Of a stretch of 64,000 nucleotides of DNA, positions 28,428-36,730 are shown piece by piece. Below the pieces are notes generated by a model that had not been told where the DNA came from, did not search any database, and was given only the letters and a program-made list of their open reading frames with translations. The stretch is from Parasphingorhabdus marina DSM 22363. GTDB lineage: Bacteria; Pseudomonadota; Alphaproteobacteria; Sphingomonadales; Sphingomonadaceae. Every line of letters begins with the position of its first letter. Position 1 is the first letter of the stretch. The stretch covers positions 62,001 through 126,000 of the forward strand of contig NZ_FSQW01000001.1 of the NCBI RefSeq assembly GCF_900128895.1, given 5' to 3'. The translations under genes and the position numbers were made by a program.

Positions 28428-29654
28428 ATGCCTACGGCCCGCAAGCCGCAGTCCATATTGCTGTTCGTCGCGTTCATTGTCTTCATCGACATGGTGGGGA
28501 TCGGCCTGATCCTGCCGGTTATGCCTTCCCTGATCGGCGGGCTCAGCGGCGCAACCATCGACCGCGCCGCTGAAATTGGTGGCTGGTTGCTGTTTGCTTA
28601 TGCCACGATGCAATTCCTGTTTGCGCCGGTGATCGGTGGCCTCAGCGACCGGTTCGGGCGGCGACCGGTTTTGCTCGTCACGCTGTTCCTGTTGGGTCTG
28701 GACTATGCGATCATGGCTTGGGCCCCCGATTTGGTCTGGCTGTTTATCGGCCGGATCATCTCCGGCATCATGGGTGCCAGCTGGGCCGCGGCGAATAGCT
28801 GTGTCGCCGATGTTGCCAGCCCGAAGGAACGTGGGAAATTTTTCGGAATATTGGGTGGCGCTGGTGCTTTTGGCTTCGTGATCGGCCCCGGAATCGGTGG
28901 TTTGCTCGGCCAATATGGCGACCGGCTGCCGTTTATTGCGGCCGCCATACTCGCCCTGCTCGGGGCGCTGATCGGCCTGTTCATTCTCCAGGAAACGCTG
29001 CCACCGGAAAAACGCCGGTCCTTCTCGCTGACGCGCGCCAATCCCTTGGGCAGCATCATCCAGATGGCGCGGACGCCGCTGGTGATCGGCTTTCTGTCGT
29101 CGATCTTTGTGCTGCAGCTCGCCGCGCAGGCCCAGATTGCGGTCTGGGCCTACTGGCTGATCGAACGGTTCAGCTGGAGCGTACTGCAGATCGGGATCAG
29201 CGTTGCGATTTACGGCCTGCTCATTGCGATCGTGCAAGGCGGCCTGACCGGGCTCGCCATTGCCCGGTTCGGGGAACGGCGCACCGGACTGTTCGGCCTG
29301 ATGTTCGCAATGCCTGCCTATCTCTGCTTCGCTTTCGCCACCCAGGAATGGATGGTCTATTTCGGCATCGTCATCGGCGCGATGAGCGGCTTTGCCTTTC
29401 CCGCCATGCAGCAGATGATGAGCAGCCGGATCAGCGAGAATGCGCAGGGGGAATTGCAGGGCGCAGTTGCCAGCATGATCAGCCTGACATCCATATTCGG
29501 TCCGGTCATGATGACCGCGATTTTCGCGGCATGGGCGGATGATACCGGTTATTATTTCCCCGGCGCGCCGTTTCTTGTCGGCACGGTTTTGATGGGGCTG
29601 TCGTTATTGATCTATGCCGTAACCGCTCGGCGTTTCTACTCAGCGCCGGCCTGA
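28428..29654 (+). CDS. MFS efflux transporter of the TetA/TCR type
   Basis: A 408-residue protein of 12 membrane helices. The MFS motif A between helices 2 and 3, [14 protein letters not shown], is perfect, and helix 5 shows the antiporter motif C form [19 protein letters not shown]. Together with the start [23 protein letters not shown] this is the TetA-like drug:H+ antiporter group. The actual substrate is unknown. I start at ATG 28428 (MPTARKPQ) rather than an upstream Met. Its 3' end overlaps glpQ by 19 nt in a convergent arrangement. Confidence 0.9.
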   Translation: MPTARKPQSILLFVAFIVFIDMVGIGLILPVMPSLIGGLSGATIDRAAEIGGWLLFAYATMQFLFAPVIGGLSDRFGRRPVLLVTLFLLGLDYAIMAWAPDLVWLFIGRIISGIMGASWAAANSCVADVASPKERGKFFGILGGAGAFGFVIGPGIGGLLGQYGDRLPFIAAAILALLGALIGLFILQETLPPEKRRSFSLTRANPLGSIIQMARTPLVIGFLSSIFVLQLAAQAQIAVWAYWLIERFSWSVLQIGISVAIYGLLIAIVQGGLTGLAIARFGERRTGLFGLMFAMPAYLCFAFATQEWMVYFGIVIGAMSGFAFPAMQQMMSSRISENAQGELQGAVASMISLTSIFGPVMMTAIFAAWADDTGYYFPGAPFLVGTVLMGLSLLIYAVTARRFYSAPA

Positions 29655-30727
29655 TTACGGGCCGTCACGGCTTCCGGCACATTGTCGCTGAACAGCCCGT
29701 CGACCCCGACCGCGAGAAAACGCTGGATTTCCTCTTCGAGATATCCGGTCCCGGCGGGATTGATGCTGCCCTTGAGATCTGTCGGCAGGAAATAGTTCTC
29801 ACGCCGGAACGTCCAGGGATGCACTGCCAGCCCGGCCGCGTGGGCGGCCGCGACCAGACCGGTGTCGGCATCAAGGCGGTCCAGCGAATCCCGGCTGATC
29901 ACCATGGATTTGGAGGGGCCGATACCGCTGGCATAGAGGGCGATGTCCGCCAGTCCTTCCGCCGAGACCATGTCCGCATAGCTGGTGTCTGGCTGGTCCG
30001 GCGGACCGCCTTCTCCGGCTACAAGCTGGATCAGGCGCACCTTCGTGCCGAGCTTGAGCAGTTTGAGATTATCGACCTCGAACGACTGGATGAATACCGG
30101 GTCTTCCGGCCCATCATAACCATAGCGGGCGAGCAGTTCGAGCAGCGGCGCGTCATGCGGCAAGCCGATACCGGCAAAATAGGACGGGTGCTTGGTTTCG
30201 GGGTAAACACCGATCCGCTTGCCGGTTTCGGCTTCATGCTGCTTGAGAAGCTCCAGTATCTCCTCAAAAGTCGGCACCGGATATTTGCCGTCATGTGCGG
30301 TATTGGCTTCGCGAAGCTGCGGCAGGCGTTCCCGCGCAAACAGCGTTTTCAGTTCAGCCAGCGTGAAGTCTTCGGTGAACCAGCCTTCATAGTCGCGGCC
30401 GTCGATGGTCTTGCTGGTCTTGCGATCGGCAAATTCCGGCCGGTCGGCGACATCCGTCGTCTCGCTGATCTCATTCTCGTGCCGCGCAACCAGGATCCCG
30501 TCTTTGGTCAGCACCAGATCCGGTTCGATAAAATCCGCACCTTGTGCGATGGCGAGTTCATAGGACGCCAGTGTATGCTCCGGCCGTTCCCCACTCGCGC
30601 CGCGATGGGCGATGATGATCGGCGGTTCGCCGTTCAGGGTGGGCATGTTGTTCGTCACCTCCGCATCCGTTCCGCAACCGCCGAGCATCAGTGTCAGCGG
30701 GATGAGCCACGCCCAGCTGGCGCGCAT
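29636..30727 (-). CDS. glpQ: Glycerophosphodiester phosphodiesterase, lipoprotein
   Basis: GlpQ hydrolyses glycerophosphodiesters to glycerol-3-phosphate and an alcohol. The 363-residue product has a lipobox (LMLGGC, Cys18), then the catalytic start IIIAHRGASGERPEHTLASY with the His/Arg/Glu set, FIEPDLVLTKDGILVARHE with the metal-binding Glu-Asp pair and second His, and PETKHP. The ATG at 30727 is the first after the DUF427 stop and overlaps it (TGATG). It resembles the periplasmic GlpQ type. The 3' end overlaps the convergent MFS gene. Confidence 0.93.
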   Translation of the reverse strand: MRASWAWLIPLTLMLGGCGTDAEVTNNMPTLNGEPPIIIAHRGASGERPEHTLASYELAIAQGADFIEPDLVLTKDGILVARHENEISETTDVADRPEFADRKTSKTIDGRDYEGWFTEDFTLAELKTLFARERLPQLREANTAHDGKYPVPTFEEILELLKQHEAETGKRIGVYPETKHPSYFAGIGLPHDAPLLELLARYGYDGPEDPVFIQSFEVDNLKLLKLGTKVRLIQLVAGEGGPPDQPDTSYADMVSAEGLADIALYASGIGPSKSMVISRDSLDRLDADTGLVAAAHAAGLAVHPWTFRRENYFLPTDLKGSINPAGTGYLEEEIQRFLAVGVDGLFSDNVPEAVTARNQAGAE

Positions 30728-31011
30728 CAGGCCGACACCTCGACGCCCTTCCAGAACGCGATCCGGTCCCGGATTTCCGCCGCGGCATCCTTGGGATCGG
30801 GATAGTACCAGGCCGCATCGCCATTGGTTTCCCCATCGACAACAAGATTGTGATAAGAGGCCGTGCCTTTCCACGGGCAGAAGCTGCTATGACTACTGTC
30901 GGTCAGAAATTCCGCCCGGACCGCTTCGCGCGGGAAATAGTGATTGCCTTCAACCACAACTGTATCGTCACTTTCCGCAATCACCGTGCCGTTCCATTTC
31001 GCCTGCACCAT
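30727..31011 (-). CDS. DUF427 domain protein
   Basis: A small protein of 94 residues with the DUF427 pattern VVEGNHYFPREAV, SFCPWKGTASYHNLVVDG and AAWYYPDPKDAAAEIRDRIAFWKGVEV. Its function is unknown. Two adjacent ATGs follow the GGGAGAAG site; the second, at 31011, has 6-nt spacing, while the first overlaps the upstream stop as ATGA. It lies between glpQ and a YdjM-like gene, overlapping both by one to a few bases, so the three form a coupled operon. Confidence 0.88.
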   Translation of the reverse strand: MVQAKWNGTVIAESDDTVVVEGNHYFPREAVRAEFLTDSSHSSFCPWKGTASYHNLVVDGETNGDAAWYYPDPKDAAAEIRDRIAFWKGVEVSA

Positions 31012-31532
31012 CATCTTCTCCCTTTTCGGACATAAATCACAATTGCCGTCAGCAGGGCAAGCGGCAACCAGATCCATTTGGCCTCGGATTGTAGCACGGC
31101 CAGACCACGTTCACTGACAAAATTTGCGATTCCGATGGGGGACACGGCGATCGGAGTATGTGGCGCGAAATGGCGCGTATCGCTCCACGGCCAGAATAAA
31201 GCCGCCCCCAGACCGCCATTGGTCAGCGTATCCAGCAAGCCATGGGAAGCCATGGCAATGAAAAGAAAAAGTCCCGCGACCAGATATTTCTGCGGTCGCA
31301 GCAGCGCCGTGGCCAGCAAAGCAGCGACAGCCGCAAAGGCCAGGCTGTGCGTGGCCCCGCGATGGCCCCAGCTGTGCGCATAGTCGATACCATAGCTGAA
31401 TCCGATGACATCGGCATCTGGCAACATCGCGAACGCCATGCCGGTCACAAGCACCGGCATCGGGATCCGCTGGCGTCCCAGCATCAGCGCTCCGGCAATC
31501 GGCACCGCGGCGTGGGTCATGATCGTGGGCAT
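31011..31532 (-). CDS. YdjM/DUF457-like membrane-bound metal-dependent hydrolase
   Basis: A 173-residue protein with four to five membrane segments and the family's metal-site residues: MTHAAVPIAG at the start, MLPDADVIGF, GHRGATHSLAFA and ASHGLLDTLTNGG. This is the classical DUF457 pattern (H-x-D-x-H-rich edges). Substrate unknown; YdjM of E. coli is a LexA-controlled gene. First gene of the run with DUF427 and glpQ. Confidence 0.88.
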   Translation of the reverse strand: MPTIMTHAAVPIAGALMLGRQRIPMPVLVTGMAFAMLPDADVIGFSYGIDYAHSWGHRGATHSLAFAAVAALLATALLRPQKYLVAGLFLFIAMASHGLLDTLTNGGLGAALFWPWSDTRHFAPHTPIAVSPIGIANFVSERGLAVLQSEAKWIWLPLALLTAIVIYVRKGRR

Positions 31533-31560
31533 CAGGTCAGTCCCTCACGCCCGGCCCATA

Positions 31561-31929
31561 TCAGCTGTTGCGGGCTTCCAGACCGGCGGCCTCATAATCT
31601 GAAGCCTTGAATCCGACGACCAGCTCGTCACCATGTTCCAGCACCGGGCGTTTGATCATGCTGGGATTTTCCGCCATCAGCATCACCGCCGTGTCATCGC
31701 CGACATTCTGTTTCACCATGTCGGGAAGTTTTTTGAACGTGGTGCCACGCTTGTTGAGCAGGGTTTCCCAGCCCACCTGCAACACCCACATTTCCAGCTT
31801 TTCCTTGGTGATTCCCGACTTTTTATAGTCATGGAACACATAATTGTGGCCGTTCTTCTCCATCCAGTTGCGCGCTTTCTTGATCGTGTCGCAATTGGAG
31901 ATGCCATACATCTTGGTTTCGCCTGCCAT
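31561..31929 (-). CDS. ArsC/Spx-family thioredoxin-fold protein (YffB-like)
   Basis: The 122-residue product starts MAGETKMYGISNCDTIKKARNWMEKNG, where a single active-site cysteine is followed by the TIKKAR of YffB/Spx-type ArsC relatives. KRPVLEHGDELVVGF near the end contains the conserved RP. These proteins are glutathione-dependent thiol reductases in some cases; true arsenate reduction is unlikely without the Arg triad and an ars operon. I start at ATG 31929; a longer frame runs upstream into the repeat at 32095. Confidence 0.85.
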   Translation of the reverse strand: MAGETKMYGISNCDTIKKARNWMEKNGHNYVFHDYKKSGITKEKLEMWVLQVGWETLLNKRGTTFKKLPDMVKQNVGDDTAVMLMAENPSMIKRPVLEHGDELVVGFKASDYEAAGLEARNS

Positions 31930-32094
31930 GATATTTACCCTGCTTTCTGGTCTGCTGCATGCGGTTACTTGTTCGCGCAGCGTTTGAGGAACGGAGATAG
32001 CCACAAATCGCGGCGGTGCAAGAGGCAATCGTGCGGGATGAGCAGTATGGAGACGCGAGATTTTAGTATCGTTTGCGTGTGGATCGAGTGTTTT

Positions 32095-32356
32095 GAGTCT
32101 TGATTTTAACCTCAAGCGCCGGGCGCGGGCATCCGCCCGCTTGGCTACGCGCCATAAGGCGCGGCGGCCGGTCGGCCTTGCCTCCGCTTCGCGTCGGTTT
32201 GGCGCTCCTTCATGAGGTCGCGTTTCCGAGCGCAGCGAGGCAAGCGCGACTGCGCGCCCGAGCTACTGCGAGGAAAGCCAAGCGGGCGGATGCCCGCGCC
32301 CGGCGCCTGAGGTCAAAACAAAGACTCTTCTCCAGCTCGACGCCTGAGGTCAAAAA
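32095..32356. repeat. Multi-hairpin dispersed repeat, copy A
   Basis: Copy A of a family found three times in this window. Two GC-rich arms (about 32110-32197 and 32226-32313) face each other around a 28-nt centre (32198-32225). The arms hold successive hairpins: GCGGGC-ATCC-GCCCGC, CGCGCC-ATAA-GGCGCG and GGCC-GGTC-GGCC on the left, and GCGGGC with GCGCG-loop-CGCGC on the right. Short tail units CGCCTGAGGTCAAAA repeat on the high-coordinate side. Compared with copies B and C the two arm types are swapped, so the copy is inverted. It lies 44 nt behind the GFA gene's stop. Confidence 0.9.
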
Positions 32357-32399
32357 ATCCATTCTCATCGCACTACGACACCAGATGTCCGGTAAATCG

Positions 32400-32804
32400 T
32401 CAATCCCGCGCTTCATAGCCTTCGGGCAGCTGGCGGATCTCATGATCCGGATCGAACCAGGGCGCGGCATCCGAACGCCATATATGGGCGTCCGGTTTCC
32501 GGGTGATCTCGGTATCCATGCAACCCATGCGCAGCAGCACCATATTGGCCGCTTTCCGTTCGGCGATCAGCTGCGAGCCGCATTTGGTACAGAAATACCG
32601 GTGCTTGCCGGGCGATGACTCGAACCGGTTCAGCACATCCTTCCCCGCCGTCCAGCGGAACGCTTCGGGCGCAATCGGCATGACGCTGGAAAAGGCCGCG
32701 CTGTGCGCCTTTCGGCAGGTTTGGCAATGACAATGGATGATGATGCCCGGATCACAGTCGGCTTCGTATCTGACCGACCCACACAGACAGCTCCCCTCTA
32801 GCAT
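32400..32804 (-). CDS. GFA-family zinc protein (CENP-V/Gfa)
   Basis: A 134-residue protein with the Gfa zinc fold: GSCLCGSVRYEA, HCHCQTCRKAHSAAFSS and RYFCTKCGSQL supply the cysteines. Relatives were first described as glutathione-dependent formaldehyde-activating enzymes, but most have no proven activity. The gene is 13 nt downstream of the GNAT gene and probably cotranscribed with it. A second, different GFA protein is encoded at 51520-51927. Confidence 0.9.
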   Translation of the reverse strand: MLEGSCLCGSVRYEADCDPGIIIHCHCQTCRKAHSAAFSSVMPIAPEAFRWTAGKDVLNRFESSPGKHRYFCTKCGSQLIAERKAANMVLLRMGCMDTEITRKPDAHIWRSDAAPWFDPDHEIRQLPEGYEARD

Positions 32805-32817
32805 CTCGTCAATCTCC

Positions 32818-33249
32818 TCATATCGAATCCAGTCTGCGACCGATGGTCACCACCGGCTGCGTTTCATATCCGATGGCCTGATAAAACCCGATGGCCTGCG
32901 CATTATCTTCGCGAACCATCAGCTGGATCTTCAGCGCCTTGCGGTCCCGCAACCATTGCTCCGCCGCGCCCATCATCTTCCGGCCATATCCGGCACGTCG
33001 ATGTCCCGGATCCACGGCCAGATAATAGACCCAGCCGCGATGCCCGTCGAATCCGGTCATGATCGTGGCCACTATCTGGCGGTCCCGCTGCAGGATCAGA
33101 ATGACGGATGTCTCACCTTCAATGGCCAGCTGAAAATCTGCCGCCGCATCATTCCAGGGCCGGGTCAGGTCGCAGGCTTGCCACAAAGCAATCACTGCCT
33201 CCCGATCGTCCGGCGTGGCACTGCGCACAGATTCAGCCCGCCCGGTCAT
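32818..33249 (-). CDS. GNAT-family N-acetyltransferase
   Basis: A 143-residue single-domain acetyltransferase. The acetyl-CoA binding motif A appears as VYYLAVDPGHRRAGYGRKMM, and the C-terminal part NAQAIGFYQAIGYETQP is the usual NxxAxxFYxxxGF. The arrangement is close to YpeA-like proteins. Acceptor unknown. Its start overlaps the stop of the dehydrogenase gene upstream (TGATG). Confidence 0.92.
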   Translation of the reverse strand: MTGRAESVRSATPDDREAVIALWQACDLTRPWNDAAADFQLAIEGETSVILILQRDRQIVATIMTGFDGHRGWVYYLAVDPGHRRAGYGRKMMGAAEQWLRDRKALKIQLMVREDNAQAIGFYQAIGYETQPVVTIGRRLDSI

Positions 33250-34256
33250 CAGATATCGACGACAATTTTTCCGAAATGCTGACCCGATTCCTGGTGACGG
33301 AACGCGTCGGCGAGATCCGCCAGCGGGAAGGATTTGTCGAGCACCGGCTTGATGCCATTGGCATTGATCGCCGCGATCATCTCCTCCTGCTGCGCCCGGC
33401 TGCCCACGGTCAGCCCCTGCACACGCAGATTTTTCGCCATCAGCATCGCGGTCTGGACGGGTCCGGCAAATCCGGTGAGCACGCCGATCAAGGCGATATG
33501 TCCGCCAATCCGGCTCGCCATCATCGACTGGTCGAGTGTGCCGGGACCACCGATCTCGACAACACAGTCGACACCCTTGCCGCCGGTCAGCTCCAGCACT
33601 TTCGGGCCCCAGGCCTCCACTTGCTTGTAGTTGATCAGATGATCGGCACCCAGTTGTTTCAGCCGGGCGAGTTTGTCATCCGACGAGGATGTTGCGATCA
33701 CCGTGGCGCCGGCCGCCTTGGCAAATTGCAGCGCAAATACCGATACGCCGCCCGTCCCCTGCACCAGCACAGCATCGCCCGGCTTCACACAGCCATCGAC
33801 AAACAATGCGCGCCAGGCGGTCAGACCGGCGCAGGTCAGGGTCGCAGCTTCCGCCGCGTTGTAACCGTCCGGCGCATGGGTCCAGGATGTGGCCGGACCA
33901 ACCGCCTGTTCGCACGCATAGCCGTCAATGCCGTCGCCCGGCACCCGCTGGAAGCCGCCCTCGGGCGGCGTGCCGTCAATCCAGTCGGGAAAGAAGGTCG
34001 AGACCACCAGATCCCCCGCCTTGAATTCGGTCACGCCTTCGCCCACGGCGGTCACTTCGCCGGCACCGTCGGACATGGGAATCCGGTTTTCCGCGGTCGG
34101 CAGCATGCCCTTGACCACCGCATAGTCATGATAGTTGAGCGAGGAGGCCCGGAGACGCACCGCAATCTCGCCGGGCCCCGGAACGGCCGGATCGGGCAGA
34201 TCCACAAGTGCAAGATTATCGAGTGATGCGGGTGCGGCGAGCTGGATGGCTTTCAT
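33249..34256 (-). CDS. Zinc-independent NAD(P)-dependent alcohol dehydrogenase / quinone oxidoreductase (MDR family)
   Basis: A 335-residue medium-chain dehydrogenase/reductase. GroES-like N-terminus with SSLNYHDYAVVKG and PMSDGAGEVTAVGEGVTEFKAGD; Rossmann motif VLVQGTGGVSVFALQFAKAAGATVIATSSSDDK. The GTGGVS form and the absence of the zinc-ligand cysteines point to the quinone-oxidoreductase branch. First gene of a run with GNAT and GFA genes, all overlapping or within 13 nt. Confidence 0.92.
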   Translation of the reverse strand: MKAIQLAAPASLDNLALVDLPDPAVPGPGEIAVRLRASSLNYHDYAVVKGMLPTAENRIPMSDGAGEVTAVGEGVTEFKAGDLVVSTFFPDWIDGTPPEGGFQRVPGDGIDGYACEQAVGPATSWTHAPDGYNAAEAATLTCAGLTAWRALFVDGCVKPGDAVLVQGTGGVSVFALQFAKAAGATVIATSSSDDKLARLKQLGADHLINYKQVEAWGPKVLELTGGKGVDCVVEIGGPGTLDQSMMASRIGGHIALIGVLTGFAGPVQTAMLMAKNLRVQGLTVGSRAQQEEMIAAINANGIKPVLDKSFPLADLADAFRHQESGQHFGKIVVDI

Positions 34257-34295
34257 GTTGTCAGGATTCCTCTGTTCTTGTTTTCCGGCCCTCTA

Positions 34296-34997
34296 TCACA
34301 TCTGCCCGGCGGTTCGGCAATCCTGACGAATTGGACAGGAGGCACAATCGGGCTGCTTCGGCCGGCAATATGTCTGGCCGAGGCGTTTCGCCAGCAGATG
34401 ATGCTCGTCCATATCTTCCGCCGCCCACTCTTCGGGCAGCACCGGCATCAACTCGTCAAACGCGCGGGCAAAGTCGGCAGTGGGAGGGATCAGACCGGTA
34501 CGCTGCATCACCCGGCAGTGGGCGGTTTCGATCACGAGGGCTTTGCGGTTTAGCGTGCTGGCGTTGAGCACCCCGGCGCTGATCTTGCGCCCGACGCCAG
34601 GCAGGCTTTCCAGCCATGCCATCGCGTCTTCAATCGGCAGGTTGTGCAAATGGGTCAGGCTGACCTCGCCGCGTTGTTCGCGGATTTCAGTGAGGCAGGC
34701 CTTGAGCCGCTGCGCCGACTGCCCGGGAAAAGTCGCGGTGCGCAGACGGTCGGTCAGCTCGTCGACCGGCGCATCCGCAACGCTTTCCCACGCGCCATAT
34801 TCCGCGAGCAGGTTATCGGTATTTGCATTGGAAATCCGCGTCTTCGACCGCGCGCCGACCACTCCCTGCACCAGCGTCCAGACCGGGTCCCGGCGCTTCT
34901 CCGGCGGCCGGATGATCCGGCCAAAACGCGCAATCAGCGCCGCGTGAATGCGGCGAAGGATTTCGGTGCGCGGATCAGAACCAAGAGGGAGTTGCAT
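34296..34997 (-). CDS. Endonuclease III-like HhH-GPD protein with altered catalytic region
   Basis: A 233-residue base-excision-repair glycosylase homologue. The helix-hairpin-helix LPGVGRK contains Lys138, equivalent to Lys120 of E. coli Nth. The [4Fe-4S] ligands Cys211, Cys218, Cys221 and Cys227 keep the spacing 7-3-6. The segment that is VDTH in Nth reads IETAH here, so the catalytic Asp is replaced by Glu157 and the next His by Ala. The protein may be a distinct subfamily or may lack lyase activity. I start at ATG 34997; the upstream extension is unconserved. Confidence 0.85.
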   Translation of the reverse strand: MQLPLGSDPRTEILRRIHAALIARFGRIIRPPEKRRDPVWTLVQGVVGARSKTRISNANTDNLLAEYGAWESVADAPVDELTDRLRTATFPGQSAQRLKACLTEIREQRGEVSLTHLHNLPIEDAMAWLESLPGVGRKISAGVLNASTLNRKALVIETAHCRVMQRTGLIPPTADFARAFDELMPVLPEEWAAEDMDEHHLLAKRLGQTYCRPKQPDCASCPIRQDCRTAGQM

Positions 34998-35049
34998 GGA
35001 GGAGGATATGCGCGAGTTGCGCTCGGTTTTCCAGCTTGTCGTGACCTGA

Positions 35050-35805
35050 TTAGTCCGCAGTGCGACGGGCAACATAATAGCCATAGCCGAAAAAGTCGGC
35101 ATGACGCTCGTAGAGATCGATCTCTTTCTGCTCGGCCCTCAGGATCGCCTGTGCCGCTTCGGATTGGCCATGGCGTTCGAGAAATTCCGGAAAGCGGGCC
35201 TGCATCGGCCGGTAATAATTGTCGAGCCAGCAATGTCTGGGCAGTGGAAAATAGCCGAGCGGGGCATATCCGGCCCGTTCCAGAATCGCCATTTTCGCGG
35301 ATCCCGTCGCGACTTCGGGATATTCCCGGGTCCAGTGGTCTTCCAGTTCGGTCGGCCGCGCATCGGTCAGCCAGGTCAGTTCGGACACCGCCAGTATCCC
35401 GTCCGGCTTCAGAAAATCCCGCCACGCCCGGACGCCCTTTTCAAAACCGATATTGTAGATCGCCCCCTCCGACCAGATCGCGTCAAGCGAGCCGGGGTCA
35501 AAGGTCAGCGCATCCATGGAGACCGCCTGTGTGGTGATCCGGTCTGACAGCCCGGCTGCTGCGGCCCCCTCATCTAGCCGCTCCAGAAAATCGGGCAAAA
35601 AGTCGACTGCGATCACCTGCGCATCCAGTGCCTCTGCCAGCACCAGCGTCGACGCCCCCGTGCCGCAGCCGATATCGGCGATTGTCAGACCGGACTTGTC
35701 CTGCAGGCCGGACAGCGTGATCGCCAGCCGCGTCTCGTCATCACCGCCGGGGCCTTGCCGGTGGCCCTGTTTGTGCAGATCGATGATCAGGTCGAGTTCG
35801 GTCAC
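35050..35805 (-). CDS. Class I SAM-dependent methyltransferase
   Basis: The product, about 251 residues from a GTG at 35805, contains motif I LTIADIGCGTGAST, an acidic residue in VIAVDFLPDF, and SLDAIWSEGAIYNIGFEKGVRAWRDFLKPDGILAVSELTWLTDARP, an arrangement of small-molecule methyltransferases. The frame continues upstream of 35805, but that part overlaps the DUF4238 gene on the same strand and is not conserved. Substrate unknown. Confidence 0.82.
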   Translation of the reverse strand: MTELDLIIDLHKQGHRQGPGGDDETRLAITLSGLQDKSGLTIADIGCGTGASTLVLAEALDAQVIAVDFLPDFLERLDEGAAAAGLSDRITTQAVSMDALTFDPGSLDAIWSEGAIYNIGFEKGVRAWRDFLKPDGILAVSELTWLTDARPTELEDHWTREYPEVATGSAKMAILERAGYAPLGYFPLPRHCWLDNYYRPMQARFPEFLERHGQSEAAQAILRAEQKEIDLYERHADFFGYGYYVARRTAD

Positions 35806-35854
35806 GATAGTGTTTCCATGCCTCCCAATATCGTCATCCCGTTGCGCGGCCGGG

Positions 35855-36682
35855 TTACCCAAAAATAGATTGGACCGTATCCAGCTTGCTTTTTCCAAAG
35901 CGATTGACAATGAAACGCTCTTGGCTTTTGTCGCTTGCCGCCACAAAATGCGAAGCGCGTTCAACTACTTGTCTGTTCAAATTTCTCACTACTTCCTCCA
36001 GCTTTTGCCTCTTCAGTTTCGTCATGAAATTTGAGTCTGTTCGAATTGCCAAAAAAATTTCCGTTGGAGAAATTGGTAATGCAATGTGACCATCTTCGCG
36101 CATCAAGCCATTTGTCATCACTATTGGTTGCTCGGAGACAAGCAACTGAAACCTGCAGCTATCGGTTCTTACAACGTGCCAATCCATTTGAGCTATGAAC
36201 AAGACTGTTCGCTCACTTTCAATGAAAAAGGGAAGATTCTGTTTTGCCATTTCAACGGCCTCGGAATCATTCAAGAAAGACCCGTCGGACAATTGAGTCG
36301 ATCGCCATTTTTCTTTCCACATTTCGATCGATTGAGGAACTCGGTGCATCAATGAATAGACAAATCTTGCCCAATTAACGATGTCATCATCGCTCATCGA
36401 TTCAATTTCCCTGTTCAAAATTTTGTAGAATGTCTTAGCGGCCAATGAATCGACCTTCTGAAAGAATTCCAACTCAATGTGATGCCGGTGCTCAGTTGCA
36501 ACATCATCAAGTGTATAAATATCTTTCTGAAAGCCGGTAGCACTTGGAAACACTCGCCTTGAAACAATTTTTCCATCGATAGGACTGGTGTACCTTTCCA
36601 GTCGGCCGTCATCTCCACACCAGTTTTTTAGCAGAAATTCCGGGATGAAATGCTGCTTCACAGCCTCAGCGGCTCCTTGCAT
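35855..36682 (-). CDS. DUF4238 domain protein in low-GC segment
   Basis: A 275-residue soluble protein beginning AVKQHFIPEFLLKNWCGDDGRLERY, the DUF4238 opening (K/Q-H-x-x-P-x-F-x-L). It continues with FQKVDSLAAKTFYKIL, ARFVYSLMHRVP, and a later LLVSEQPIVMTNG block typical of that family. The function is unknown. Base composition is clearly lower in GC than guaA and the methyltransferase on either side, with many AAA, ATT and TTT codons, which suggests recent acquisition. It sits alone between them. Confidence 0.85.
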   Translation of the reverse strand: MQGAAEAVKQHFIPEFLLKNWCGDDGRLERYTSPIDGKIVSRRVFPSATGFQKDIYTLDDVATEHRHHIELEFFQKVDSLAAKTFYKILNREIESMSDDDIVNWARFVYSLMHRVPQSIEMWKEKWRSTQLSDGSFLNDSEAVEMAKQNLPFFIESERTVLFIAQMDWHVVRTDSCRFQLLVSEQPIVMTNGLMREDGHIALPISPTEIFLAIRTDSNFMTKLKRQKLEEVVRNLNRQVVERASHFVAASDKSQERFIVNRFGKSKLDTVQSIFG

Positions 36683-36730
36683 TGCCGAGTGAAACCGGAA
36701 ACCGTCTCCCGGACGATTTCTGTTGCGGCT

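Noticed and set aside
31930-32115. N-terminal extension of the ArsC-like protein
   Set aside because: The open frame runs upstream into the dispersed repeat, while the family start MAGETKMYGISNCDT with a suitable ribosome site is at 31929.
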